Source: Neocallimastix lanati (nom. inval.) (taxonomy: Eukaryota; Neocallimastigomycota; Neocallimastigomycetes; Neocallimastigales; Neocallimastigaceae). Taken from it: a stretch of DNA of 64,000 nucleotides. Shown here piece by piece: positions 28,480 to 41,306 of this stretch; the stretch's first letter is position 1, and every line of letters starts with the position of its first letter. The notes under the pieces were generated by a model. That model was given only the letters and a program-made list of their open reading frames with translations. It was not told where the DNA came from and made no database searches. The stretch lies in contig JACVTC010000032.1 in assembly GCA_016946835.1 (NCBI GenBank), positions 1,411,601 through 1,475,600 on the forward strand, written 5' to 3'. A program made the position numbers and the translations under genes.

Positions 28480-28934
28480 AAAACTATATAATTTTTTAAT
28501 TTATTATATTTTATTTATATTTTTATATTTGAAAATTTTAATTATCCCCCTTTTTTTTGTGTTATTATTATAATTATATATATATACTTTTCTTTTTTGT
28601 ACACTGTTTATGTTTAATGTATTGTTTTAATTCATTATTTGATAATTTTTATTTTATTACTTTAAACTTATATATAATTTGTTTTATTTTGAATATAAAA
28701 CTTCATTTTCTATTTATTTTTTTAAACTTATTTTCTTTTTTTTATTTTTATTTTTATTTATTTTTCGTTTACTATTATATGTATATTATTATATTATTAT
28801 TTATTTATATTTTATCTTCATTTTTTGTTTAATAAATTTATATATTATATATTTTATTTATAGAGCAAAATATAAAAACGAAATAAAATAAATTTAAATG
28901 TATTTTAATTATATATTTTTATTATTTATAATTG

Positions 28935-28976
<42 letters not shown>

Positions 28977-29375
28977 AAAAAATATATATATATAATAAAG
29001 TATTTTTAAAACAATATATATAAATATATACTTTTATATACTTTTCAAAATGAAAAATTATTTATTAATGTGTTGTAAATTTTTATATGTTATTAAATAT
29101 TATTAATATATATATATATAAAGCTTTTTTAATTTAAATAGAATTTATCTTTATATATATATATTTATTTTATATTGTCTTTAAAATTTTATATTAATAT
29201 AAATTAATTTTATTATATATTATAAATATAAAAATTTTATAAAAATTTTTATATTTATAAAAGAATTAATAAAGAATATATATATTGTATATAATCATTT
29301 TAAACTAAAATTTATATGATACTATTTAACTTGAATTCTTTATATATACGCTTCTATCTTCATAACACATTCACT
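27196..29375. other. Intergenic A/T-rich spacer
   Basis: Contains the IML1 promoter side. TTA/AAT arrays near 27270 and 27330, a run of A (28451-28476) and a T run of about 43 nt (28929-28971). Hydrophobic open frames at 28557-28891 are simple-sequence artefacts. Confidence 0.6.
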
Positions 29376-31458
29376 TTATTGATTACTTTCTTGTTTCTGT
29401 TGTTGAGTGCTATTATTTTGATTTGCTTGTTGGTCCTATTATATAATAAAAAATATTTTTTAATAATATTTATAATAAGTAATTTGAATCTATTATATTT
29501 ATTATATTCTTAAAATGTTAATATCATAATATAATTACTTGATTTTTTTGTCTGTTATTATTATTATTATAGTAGTTTCTATAGTTATTTCTGTGATATC
29601 CTCCATTATTACGGTTGTAATTTCTACCTCTGTATGTGTGATAATTATTTCTTCTGTATCCACGATGTCCACCACGATTAACAGTAGCTTGTCCGAATGT
29701 TTCCATATTAAGTTTACGTTCTTCATATTGTTTGGCTCTACGATCAAACCTTTTTATGTATTTAAATATTTAGAATTAAAATTTTAATTTCATTTACTTT
29801 TATATTAGATTACTTACTTCTTTCCTTGTTCTTCAGCTCTATCCTTACTTTCACAAGAAATATTATCAAAGAATGAGGAAGATTTGTTGTAGAAATTTTC
29901 TTGAGTTTTTTCTTCAGTACCATTTTCTTCTTGAGCATCACCATTTTGTGAATTTCCATCTTCAGCTTGTTCCTTCTTTTCATTCTTGTCAGCTTCTTTG
30001 TTTGAAAGTTCTTTAAATTTTGCATTTGCTGATTCAAAATCGAAGTCAGAATCTGGAAGTGAGATGTGTTTTGAGTTATTCCAGTTACGACGGCCACGTT
30101 GGTTTACACCTCTACGATAGTTATTTTGACGATTACTTCTTTGGAATCTATTATTATTGTAATTTCTGTTGTAATTGTTCGAATTATTTTGTGAACGATT
30201 ATTATCTATAAAATAATAAATTTATATAAATTAATGTTTATAATAATCGAAAATTTTTTATTTTTTTATATAATACATACTTTTGTCGTTTTGTTGATTA
30301 TTACTTTCTGTTTTTTCAGCTACAGCTTTAGCTGGTTGTGAAGTAGCTTCATCCTTTGCTTTAGCATTAGTATCATTAGCTAAATTTAATTTTTCCATAC
30401 CTGCAATGATATTATTTTGGTCAGGTGCTTGCTCATTTGTTTTTAATAAAGAAGCAGCAGGCTTATTTTATTGTTATTATTAATATATTTAATAATTAAT
30501 TATATATATATTATTGATTTTTATATTCAAATATTTCATATTATATTTATATATTTACTTGTTGTTGTTGTTGTAATTGTTGTTGCCATAATTGTTGTTG
30601 GTATAATTGAAGCATATATGGATTTATACCATTTAATTGGAGTTGAAGATTTGGTTGTAACATATTTCCTCCATCAACTAAACCTTGCATCATTGAAAAA
30701 CCTGGAGGTATTGTTGAAGCAGAAGGTGCAGTAGTCTATAATATTTATCATATTAATTATTCGTCAATGTTTAAAATTTTAATTAATTTTTAGGTCATCT
30801 ATCTATTTAATTATTAAAATAAATAATCAATATTTACTCCTAAAATAGCTGGATCCTTTGGTACTTGAACTTGTGATCTTTGTGGGGCTTCGCATACTTG
30901 TAAATCTTTGATATCACTACCACGAAAAACAATGTATTCATAAATTTGATCTGTACCACTAATTTCTTCACTCTTATTCTTTTTTCTACCTTCAGTACCA
31001 TAAGAACGAACTAATTATTGTTTAAATATAATTAATATTAACAAGAATTTTTCATGTAGTCTCTTAATTTATATTATAATATTTTTTTTAAATATTTATG
31101 GTAAACATAAATAATCACTTTTAAAAATAATTATTTTTATTATTATCCAAATTTTACAATATTATAATTATTTTGATTGTTCTAATTTTATATAAGATAT
31201 TTGTCCTTAATGTCATTTTATTTCATATATCATTTACAATTATATTTATTTCTCTTTTTTATCATTTATTATTTTTACTATTATATGCATAAGTTCAAAT
31301 ACTAAAACAAAAGTACTCATCCTGTTCAAATTACCTTGTTCTAATGATACTGTTGAGTCTTGTTGATTTATTGAATGTAAGGTACCAACATATCTAATAT
31401 CAGACTTTGAAATTAAGCTGATTTTGCTTCCGGCATAAGGTATTGAAGCAGAACTCAT
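29376..31458 (-). CDS. SCD6: SCD6/LSM14-type RNP-granule translation repressor
   Basis: Seven exons: 31458-31335, 31010-30838, 30735-30559, 30461-30281, 30205-29818, 29749-29539, 29435-29376 (437 aa). The N-terminal LSm14 domain reads [20 protein letters not shown], then [32 protein letters not shown] Gln-rich linker ([19 protein letters not shown]) follows, then an Asn/Arg region, the FDF box [16 protein letters not shown], the FFD box [15 protein letters not shown], the TFG box [13 protein letters not shown] and an RG/RN-rich tail ([20 protein letters not shown]). Family members bind capped mRNA factors (eIF4G, Dcp2/Dhh1) in P bodies and repress translation. The short last exon, [19 protein letters not shown], was added because a GTAATT donor after RQKNQ and an AG at 29437-29436 keep frame; without it the protein would end nearly at the same place. 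Confidence 0.92.
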
Positions 31459-34215
31459 TGTATACTATTAAATTATATAATAAATAAAGAATAAATATTA
31501 ATTTAAAACTTTTTGATCTTTCGTATAGTATTTTACTATTACAATCTATAAATTATATAAATATTTTTTCTATTATTCATTATCCAAAAAACTTGATTTG
31601 TATATAAACTTTATTTATTTTTTATGTATAATTATTACATGTATTAAAATTTTAAATATGGATTGTTCATCAATAATACATCATATTTTACATTTATACT
31701 TTAATTTATTTACATTGTTACTTTTTTTTTCTATTTTTTTTTCTATAATATTTTAATTAAAATAATAAAGTAACTTTTATTGCTTTGATCTTGTATAAGG
31801 ATTAAAATTTTGTTTATACGCATTTATTTATTTACTTTTTCATTTATTTCAATACTTTTGTTTATTTCCATTAACTTAAAATATATTAGTGTCATTTATA
31901 TTGTAATTATTTTTTTTATTTTTATTTTTTTTTTCTTCACTTTTATTTGATTTCTTCTTTTCTTCTTATTATTTATTTACATTATTTCATTCTTTAATTT
32001 TTTTTTTAATTATCAATCTAATTTTTTTAATTAAAAATTATAATTATTTACTTTATTATTCTTAAGTGTTATGTTTATGTTTTATTATATAAAATAATAT
32101 ATGAAAACAAAATTAAAAAGTTTTGCTTCTAAGCACAAAAACTTTTTATTAATCTATCCGTTATTAATTTTAGTAATTCAATAAACGTTAAGAGTACTTT
32201 TGTTTATTTATATTATATAAACAAGAGTAATAAAAAAATATGTAAGAAAAATAAAGTATCAAAATAAATATACTAAAATTATATATAATTTAAAACTTAA
32301 TAAAATTAATATGTAAATAATATATTTTACAATATAAATTTAATATATTTTTATGAACTATAATATTCTCTCTAATTATTTAATTATGTAAATTAATATT
32401 ATAGCTATATTATTAATTACTTGACAATAAGAATTTATATTTTGTATATATAAGTAAAAAAATTATAAAATTGTTTATTAAAAATATTAAGTATTATCCA
32501 TTATAATAAATAATTTATTAAAAATGTGAACTTCAAGTAATTTTTATAAATGCAAACAGTTTATTCTTTAATATATATTAATAAATATACAAATATATAA
32601 GTAATAATATTAATATTAATTGATTGATAATATTGTTTAAACAAATCATTCACTAGTATTTTTTTTTTATTTACTTTAAAAGAAAAAATGATAAAAAATA
32701 TAAAATATATCAATACATTAATTTATGTTTGAATTAAATTTATATGTTATGTATTAATATTAAATCAATACGTATAAAAATCAATTATAGAATTTCTAAT
32801 TATTATATGTGCTGTATAAATATGATTATACTAAATATATATCTATATATTTTTTAAAATAAATAATATATGTTATTCAATAAGTTATATAAGTTAGTGT
32901 TTTAATTAATTATTTTAATTAACAAATATAAATTAATTTTTTTTTGGTTAATAAGAAAATTTTTTAAAAAATTATATTATGTATATATTACATAATTTGA
33001 GGGTTATGATTTATGATTTACTATATATTAGAATAAGAAATGATGCTTTTTTTTTTATACAAATGTTCATTTATATATATTTAGTAAAATTATTTCATTT
33101 TATAAATTAAATAAATAAAAAAAATAATAAATAAATATAAATAATAAATAAATGAATATATATTTATATAATACATACATCAAAAAATAATAAATAAATA
33201 TAAATAATAAATAAATGAATATATATTTATATAATACATACATCAATGGATAAAATCAAAATTATTAATATAAAAATTAAAAAGTGTATTGTGTATTATT
33301 TAAAAAGAGATTAAGTTTTTGTGAATATTTATAATTTAAAATTTATATACTAAAATATATTAATATATCGTATATGAAATATTATTAATCATATAATATT
33401 AATAACAGTAAATAATTGTAATTTATTAAATGAATAAAAGTGCTGGTATATTAATATATTTAAAATATTTATAAGTATATAGTAATAAGATCATTTTTTT
33501 ACTCGTAAATGTATAATTTAAAGTTAAAATTGGCATTTTATTCCATTATTACTATTAAATGAAAAAAAAATAATATGATAGTTTTTTATAATATTTTTAA
33601 TGAATTAGTTTTAATGAATGAATGAATAAATAAATAAATAATATTAAAAATATTATAAAACTATTTAATAATTCTGAAAAAGTTTACATTAATTTAAAAT
33701 TTATAAAAATAATTATTATATCTTTATTAAAAACAAATCACATGATTTATTTTTAATATATATATTTTGATTAAAAAATTAACAAAACTTTAATATATAT
33801 ATATATATTTTTTAATATTAATATATAAATCTAAAGAAATTTTGTGGTAGTTTTATAAATACATTATTTAATTAGTTATAATATATTCAATATGGAATAT
33901 TTTTTTAAAAAATAACCAGTTAATATATAAATATTAATTTAAAATTAGATATATGAATGTATTCATATTTTATGTGCACTTTTTTTTTTTTTTTTTTTTT
34001 TTAAGGTAGTATTATTAAATAATAAAAATAATATATTTAAATTCTTATACTATATTATTATTAAATATTTACATTGAATTATTGTATATTTTTATTTTAT
34101 TTTATTTTTTTTTCGATAATAATAATATTTAAATATAATAAAATTAATTCATAGAATTAAATGTTTATTTATAGTTTTTTTTAAAAAAATAAAAATTTAA
34201 TTTATATAAAATAAA
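31459..34215. other. Divergent intergenic region SCD6 / J-protein
   Basis: 2.7 kb of A/T-rich DNA, including both promoters. It holds the 63-bp direct duplication at 33119-33244 and a T run (33980-34002). No gene seen. Confidence 0.6.
33119..33244. repeat. Exact 63-bp tandem duplication
   Basis: Copy 1 33119-33181, copy 2 33182-33244, identical by eye, each ending ATAATACATACATC. Identity suggests a recent event. Confidence 0.92.
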
Positions 34216-35211
34216 ATGGATGTCACAAAAAAAGTTTCTTCAAATTATGAAAAAGGAAGAGCGAGAATAGAACAAATCTTGAGGGAAAGATCCCTATATC
34301 GAATATTAGGGGTTGAATCTGATGCCACAACAGAAGAGATAAGAAAGTCTTATTTAAGAACAAGTAGACTTATTCATCCTGATAAATTTCATAATGATGA
34401 AGATGCAACAAGAGCATTTCAAATGGCTGCAGCAGGTAAATTAAAATAAATATATAATTTTAAGATATTATATTTATTGAATAAATAATCTATTATTATT
34501 CTACTTTATTTTTTATTTCATATAATTTACAATTTAAATTTTTTGAATAAATATTTTTAAAGCATATGAAACATTGAAAAATCCAACTCTTAGAAGGCAA
34601 TATGATTTAATAGGAAAGCTTGGTAATGAAGATGGTTCAGAAGCTTCATTTACAAATATATTGACACAAATATTAAATGAAATGTTCAATGGTAATTTTG
34701 ATGATATAATGGAAACAATGGAATTTTTGACAAATTGTGAAATAAATAGAGATTATCAGTAACTATTATATTTTTATTTAATATTTTAAAATTATTATTA
34801 TTAAATATTTTAAATAATAATTATCATATATAAATTTATATATGAAGAAATATATTTAGTGAAGTTCAAGATTATTTAGTAATTGGAAAAAAATGTTGGA
34901 CAGCAGCAAAAGGGGAATTAAAACAAATTTATCAATTACAATGCAAACTAAGAACATTAAGTTATTTTGACGTATTAGGTCGTTTGGAATTAGCATTGGA
35001 ATTAACTGAAATATTTTTATCACTTCCTATAATTATACATACTGCGGGAAGTGCAAATATTAATAAAAGACTTTTAAATTTACTTAATCAATTAGTTATT
35101 GCATTAAATTATTCAGAAAAAGGAGTAACTACAATAGATAATTGGTTAAAAGAAAAATGGGGTGTTATAGTAAAAATAACAAACTCAGCTAAAAAAGAAA
35201 AACAAGATTAA
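34216..35211 (+). CDS. J-domain (Hsp40 class C) co-chaperone
   Basis: Three exons: 34216-34435, 34563-34758, 34860-35211 (255 aa). The J domain spans about residues 26-95: SLYRILGVESDATTEEIRKS, HPD at 54-56 (RLIHPDKFHNDED), then AFQMAAAAYETLKNPTLRRQ YDLIGKLG. No Gly/Phe region or zinc-finger repeats follow, so it is not class A/B. The C-terminal half is predicted helical (EVQDYLVIGKKCWTAAKGEL, LSYFDVLGRLELALELTEIF) and resembles uncharacterised fungal J proteins more than DNAJC8. The HPD motif means it can stimulate Hsp70 ATPase; the client or compartment is not visible. No signal peptide or membrane segment. Exons join in frame. Confidence 0.85.
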
Positions 35212-37070
35212 ATATATTTAATCTAAAATGGTATAACTTTCTCATATATATAACTGCTAAAACTAATATTTTTAATTTAAAATCGTTTATCAATAATTAA
35301 ACAAATTTCAATAATATAATATAATTTTTATTATAAAAAAACAAAACACAAAAAAACAAAACAAAAAAACAAAAAAACAAAAAAACAAAAAAAAAAAAGA
35401 TTTTTTTTTTTTAATTTCATATTATTATTATTATTTATTTATTTATTTATTTGTTTTGTAGTAATAATAATGAAATAATAAATATGAACCATATATATTA
35501 AAATAAAGAAATAATAAATAAGAAATATTTATATTAATATTTTTATTATATCATAATTTTATTTATTTGGTAAATACAAAATATAGTTATACAACAGATC
35601 CAATTAGTATTAAATAAAAATAATAAAATAAATATCAAATAAGTAAATAATAGAAGCAATGTATATATATATATATATATAATTTACAACAAAAAACAGA
35701 TTAAATAATTTAAAAAATTAAACAATCAATAATAAAAAAAAATATTATATTTAAATAACAATATTCTTCTAGTATTAAATAAATAATAAAAAATATTGTA
35801 AATATCCATCATATCATAATATCATACTATCCTATCTGAATAAAATATTAATTTTAGTTTTTATTTATGAGAATTATTTTTTATTAAAAAACATATTAAT
35901 ATATATATAAATAAAAATTTTAAATAATATAATAATATGATAATATATATGTATATATTTTAAATTCTAAAAATTCTTTAAAGTGTATACTTAAGGGTTT
36001 TTTTTTATTATTGTTTGCAAATTATAAATTTTCCAAGAAAAAAAAAAAAAAAAGAGGAAAGAAGAACTACAAAAAGTTAAAATAGTTTTTAATAAATAAA
36101 ATTTATATTACTAATTTTTATATTTTTTATGTGTAAAATAGTTTATTGTCATTAATTTTTAATTTAATTTGATTTGATTTAATATATATATATTTTTATT
36201 TTTATTTTATTTCATTTTCTTTTTTTTTTTACATAAAGTACAGATAAATCATGCCTTATCTTTAATATACTTAATTCATTTTTCTTTTCCTATGAATTAT
36301 TTCTTTCAAGACATCATCATCATCAAAGTATGGTTTAACATTTATTATTTTATTTTATAAATAAATATGAATAAATTAATTATTTATGTATATTATATAT
36401 AAAAATGTAATATATATTTTTTTCAATATATAATATTATATAATATATATCAATGTTAATAGGTTTATTATATAATTATTATTTAATTGGATATTTAATA
36501 AAAAAGTTACTATTAAAGTTATCAATTAATTATATATAATTCTAGATTAATCAAAATGAAAAAAAAAAATCCTATATATATGGGGGATCGTTCATTTCGC
36601 AATGCGAAATGCACTAGATTCATATATATATATATATATCAATAATGATATTTGAATAAATATTATTTTAATTTTTAAATTCGGGTTTTTTATATTATTG
36701 AAACATTTTTTTTCTATATATTATTATGAATTCTTTTATCGTAAATAAATATATCATTTTTTACTAATTGGATAATATTATTTGTATTTTGAGATTAAAA
36801 CAGATTACTCTATATATTTTTTAATTTATATTAAAATAAAAAGTAAAAATTATATTTTTAATAAATAATAAAAATATATCTTTATGTTAGTTAATAGGTA
36901 ATATTTATTAAATTTTATTAATCATTATATTAATATAAATAATTAATATCTAATTTATTTTGGTTTTCAGTTTTAAACTTCAATAATAAAAAAAAAATCT
37001 CTTATGAAATTCATTAAAACCATTTAGATACTAACAAAATTTTATTTCATTTTAAATATATATTAAATTT
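35212..37070. other. Intergenic A/T-rich spacer
   Basis: Contains AAAAAC repeats (about 35340-35392), TA runs, and the palindromic motif at 36582-36618. No gene seen. Confidence 0.6.
36582..36618. repeat. Head-to-head pair of transposon-end motifs (palindrome)
   Basis: GGGGGATCG precedes CATTTCGCA-A-TGCGAAATG (arms 36593-36601 and 36603-36611). Each arm reads outward-in like the MULE/MITE ends elsewhere in the window (GTTCATTTCGC and, on the other strand, GTGCATTTCGC). Confidence 0.5.
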
Positions 37071-37286
37071 GGGAGTGGTATTTCACCAAATTTTTTGAAA
37101 GTATGTGGCGTATTAGAATATGTTGCATTTCGCCAAATTGGAAATTAATAAATAAATAGATCAATAAATTAATTGCCACATTATAAATTTTTTTAATCAA
37201 TAAATAAATAATTAAATAAATAATAAAAATCATTTTTGAAATAAGTCTTTAAATATTTTATTATAAAATATATATTTTTTTTTTTA

Positions 37287-37410
37287 AATAAATAATAAAT
37301 AATAAATAATAAATAATAAATAATAAATAATAAATAATAAATAATAAATAATAAATAATAAATAATAAATAATAAATAATAAATAATAAATAATAAATAA
37401 TAAATAAATA
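37287..37410. repeat. Heptanucleotide array (AATAAAT)n
   Basis: About 17 units of a 7-bp repeat inside the upstream part of the decayed MULE element. The minus-strand frame LLFIIYY repeated is an artefact. Confidence 0.93.
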
Positions 37411-37799
37411 ATAACAAATAATAAATATAATAAAAAATTAATAATTAATAATTAATAAAACAATAAATAAATAAATAAATAATAAATAAATAAATATTTT
37501 ATTTTTCTAATTAAAAAAATTGAATAATTAACTCTAATATTTTATTCAAAATAAATATAAATATTTCAAATATTAAGCAGTAAAAATAATATTTTCATAT
37601 ATACGTCATATTACTGTTATATTAAAAAATTATATATTATTAATTCTGAATAATAAATAATTTAATATAAGTAATAAATTACTAAATAACTAAATATATG
37701 ATTATAATTTTATTTTTTAAATATTAAATATAAAATCATTTTATGGATACTTTTAAAATCTATAATAAATTTATTTATTATTAAAAAATTTTATTGGAA

Positions 37800-39228
37800 A
37801 TGAAGGAAAATATTAGAATTGAAATAAGTGAAACAAATCGAGGAAAAATGCAAAATTATTATTAACAGAAAATATAAATTTAATTTTTCAATTGAAAAGA
37901 AAGATAATTCAAAGGTATATGGATACACTGAATATAGAACTTCAAATGAATTTAAATCTTTTATTATTTTAAATGATAAGATGGAGATTTTAGAATATGA
38001 AAGTCAACATAATCATCTTGAAAAAGAATACGAAACATCTAAATCAATAGTAAAGCATAAAATCAAAGAAACAATAAGAAAAAGTCCTTTTTCTTTGGAT
38101 ATTAGACCAAAGAGTATATTTGATGAAATTTCTCAGGACATCAGATTAATATGTCCTGAATTTAACTCTATTAGAACCCAAACAATAAGAAGTCAAAATA
38201 AGCAATTACCTCCTGACATAACAACTTTTGAAGAAATTCCAGAGGAATCAGAATATTATAAAACAGAAAATGGTGATAATTTTATGTTATTAAAAAATCC
38301 TAATTTAATAATTTTTCAATCTCTATTCCAAGCAAAGCTATTCACACAATATAATAAAAATATATTTGCACATGGTACATTTTATATTGCGCCAAAATTT
38401 AATTATCAAGTGCTCATTACTTGAACATATGTTGAAAAAATAAATAGTTTTTACACTACTTCAATTTCAATATTAAAAAATAAAAAACAATCCACTTACG
38501 AACCATTATTTAAAGAAATAAAAAAAATGCAAGTAAATTTAAAAACAATATAATTATTTCTCCAATTAATTTTCATTGTGACTTTGAAAAAGGCATATCA
38601 AATTCAGCAAAAAAAATTTTTCCTCATATAAATATCAAATATTGTGTTTGGCACTTTAAAAGATCATTAGAAATTCAAAAAACAGATTATGTTCTAATGA
38701 AATTGATAATAATTATAATTTATATACTTATTATAGAACTACTTCAAATTTTCCATTTATTAACCCTATTTATATACCACGCATTTACTCAAAAATAAAA
38801 AATAACATGCAAAAAAAATGAATATAATAATTTTTTAGAATTTCTAGAATATTTTAAAATCAACTATTTAAATAAATATTATGCAAATAACTGGAATTAT
38901 TATAACAGTATAGAACACATTACAAATAATGCATCAGAATCTTTTAATAATTATTTAAATAATCTTTTCCCAAAAAAACCTACTTTTTATAAATTAATAA
39001 TAATAGCATTAAAGAAAGAAGAAGCCTTATCATATAATGATTACGAAAGGAGAATTAGAGGTTTTTTTAAAAAAAATAAAAACCATTAATAGAACTGACG
39101 AAATCAAGGCTTTAATTGAATATTATAAAAATAAGGAAGAAAAATTAATTTGTATTGGATGCGATGATGATGATATAGTTGAATTATAGTACGATTGTTT
39201 AATTTATTTAAATAATATAAAATACTAA
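37800..39228 (+). pseudogene. MULE-type transposase, broken copy
   Basis: Starts MKENIRIEISETNRGK and aligns along its length with the intact copy at 61836-63272. Damage seen by comparison: a frameshift near 37840 (the start frame stops at 37863), a nonsense TGA at 38422-38424 where the intact copy has AGA (in ITRTYV), a further frameshift in the A run near 38520, and more indels near 38800 and 39065. Conserved pieces remain in shifting frames: HNHLEKEYE (FLYWCH end), FAHGTFYIAPKFNYQ (the first catalytic Asp is changed, HGTF instead of DGTF), HCDFEKGISNSAKKIFP, KYCVWHFKRSLE and ITNNASESFNNYLNN. It cannot make active transposase. The TAA matching the intact end lies at 39226-39228. Confidence 0.9.
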
Positions 39229-39351
39229 TTTTTTATAAATTAGTATTTTTCTAACCTTTTTTAATTAAGATTATAATTTTGAAAGATATTATTTTTCAGT
39301 TTTTTTTATAAATTAAATCATAATTAAAACTGTTCCGTTTAATAATAGTTA

Positions 39352-39576
39352 TTTTTTTTATTAATATTAATATCAATATTTTATAGTATTTTTTTTATTA
39401 ATATCAATATCAATATTTTATAGTATTTTTTTTATTAATATCTATATTAGTATTAAATAGTATTTTTTTATTAATATCAATATCAATATTAAATAGTATC
39501 TTTTTATTAATATCTATATTAATATTGTATAGTTTTTTTATTATTAATATCAATATCAATATTATATAGTTTTTTA
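39352..39576. repeat. Tandem array of about 37-bp units downstream of the broken MULE
   Basis: About six diverged units with core TTAATATCAATATCAATATT separated by TATAG(T)n spacers. The same core recurs in the array downstream of the intact MULE (63507-63596). Confidence 0.85.
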
Positions 39577-39692
39577 TTTTATTAACATATTTATTTTTTT
39601 TTTATTTAATTTTATTTATTTATTTATTTATTTTATTTACTTATATGTTTATTTTTTAAAAATTTTTAAGCCACATTTTGCGAAATACACAC

Positions 39693-40806
39693 CATTTCAT
39701 ATATTTCATATATTAAAGCAATTACTATATACCTATAATATAGTGTCAGATGTACCATGATAGTAGTGTGTGTAGTATCTATATATGTGTATGTTGTATA
39801 TATTATTAATAAGAATAAAAATAAGAAGTAGAAATTTATGAAATAAATTTAATGTTATATTAGATTAAATTAATATATGATTCATAACATGTAATACATT
39901 AATTCAATATATTAACTATAATCTTAAAATAGCCACTACGCTACTAATTGATTTACTTTAATTGTAAATCAAAGTTTAATTACTAATACATTAATAAGCA
40001 TTTCTGACGTATTTGAATTTATTTAAGTTAGTAATTTCTATTTATTTAATAATAATTATCAATTATTCATTAATTCAATTATTTTTACTTTTTTTTTTTT
40101 TTTTTTCTTTGCTTTTTGTCAAGTTAAAGAAAATAGAGATTTAATAATACTATTAATAAATTAAAAAAAAATATAAATAATTTAAAAAAATTAAAAATTA
40201 AAAAATAAAACAAAACAAAACAAAACAAAATAAAACAAAACAAAACAAAACTAAAAAAAAATAAACTAAACTAAGCTAAAAGATAAAATACAATAAAACA
40301 AAACTAAAAGATAAAATACAATAAAACAAAACTAAAAGATAAAATAAAATAAACCAAAACTAAAAGATAAAAAAAGATAAAATAAAATAAAATAATATAT
40401 ATATAAAAGTATTTAAAGTATTTAATAGGTAAAAATTTTAATTATAAATAATTTTATTGGATTTAAAGTAAATTTAATACTATTTTATTTAAATAATTAA
40501 TCTTTATATAATATAGTTGTAACATCTTAAATTATTATTAATTTATTTATAATATTATATAAATAAATATATTTAATGTATAGAAAAATAAAGAAATTAT
40601 AAAATGATAATAGTTTTATATATTTAAAGAAATAATAATGAGAAGAATGATTTTTATTGAAAAATATAATATAATAATAAATATATAAATTAAATAACAA
40701 ATATTATAAAAAATATTAAATTTTATAATAATTAATCTAAGAAAATACAAAATAAAAACAAAGATATGTTGCAGCTTTATAAAAGTTTTTTAATAATAAT
40801 AACAAC

Positions 40807-40871
<65 letters not shown>

Positions 40872-41306
40872 TTAAGAGTTAGGGATTTAGTGTTTATTAT
40901 TATGTCAACTTTATTAATATTTTTTATGATAGAGTTACAAAAATAATTCTGAATTGTATCAATACATTATGTCTTGTACATTATAATGATTGTATTACAC
41001 TATTTTACATTTATCACGTATTTCACATATATTTATAAAAATTAATAAGAAATTTTTTTAGATAAAATATATAAATAAAAAATATTCTATATAAAAAAAT
41101 TTTTTTACTATTTATTTGTATATTAAAATATACTAATAAATATATTTATTATACATCTTTTTTAAATTTTTATTCATATTATTATACTATTTAAAATCAA
41201 AAAGTAATAATTAGTATTAAATTTTATTATAATTTAAAAAATATTAAATATTTTTTTAAATATTATAATATAATAATCATTTATATACTAGAAGAAATAT
41301 ATCAAA
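39693..41306. other. Intergenic spacer with 28-bp repeats
   Basis: No gene seen. AAAAC pentamers (40207-40250) lead into about three 28-bp units (CTAAAAGATAAAATACAATA core, 40274-40375). An AAT array lies at 40802-40868. Confidence 0.6.

Larger units (their letters stand above)
37071..39692 (+). mobile_element. Decayed MULE transposon copy with imperfect terminal inverted repeats
   Basis: The pseudogene at 37800-39228 is flanked on the left by GGGAGTGGTATTTCACCAAA (37071-37090). On the right, the reverse strand from about 39692 reads GGTGTGTATTTCGCAAAATG and continues TGGCTTAAA. These two ends match imperfectly as inverted repeats. A second end-like motif, GTTGCATTTCGCCAAA, lies inside at 37122-37137. 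ATATATTAAA occurs just outside both ends but not at equal distance, so no target duplication is claimed. Boundaries are inferred. Confidence 0.5.

Noticed and set aside
28557-28891. Two overlapping hydrophobic frames
   Set aside because: Simple A/T sequence with no motif and no exon-like composition.
29316-29513. 65-aa plus-strand hydrophobic protein
   Set aside because: It overlaps the last exon of SCD6 on the minus strand, which fits the splice pattern and reading frame.
37050-39725. ATATATTAAA as target-site duplication of the broken MULE
   Set aside because: Present outside both ends, but at unequal distance from the inverted repeats, and easily random in such DNA.
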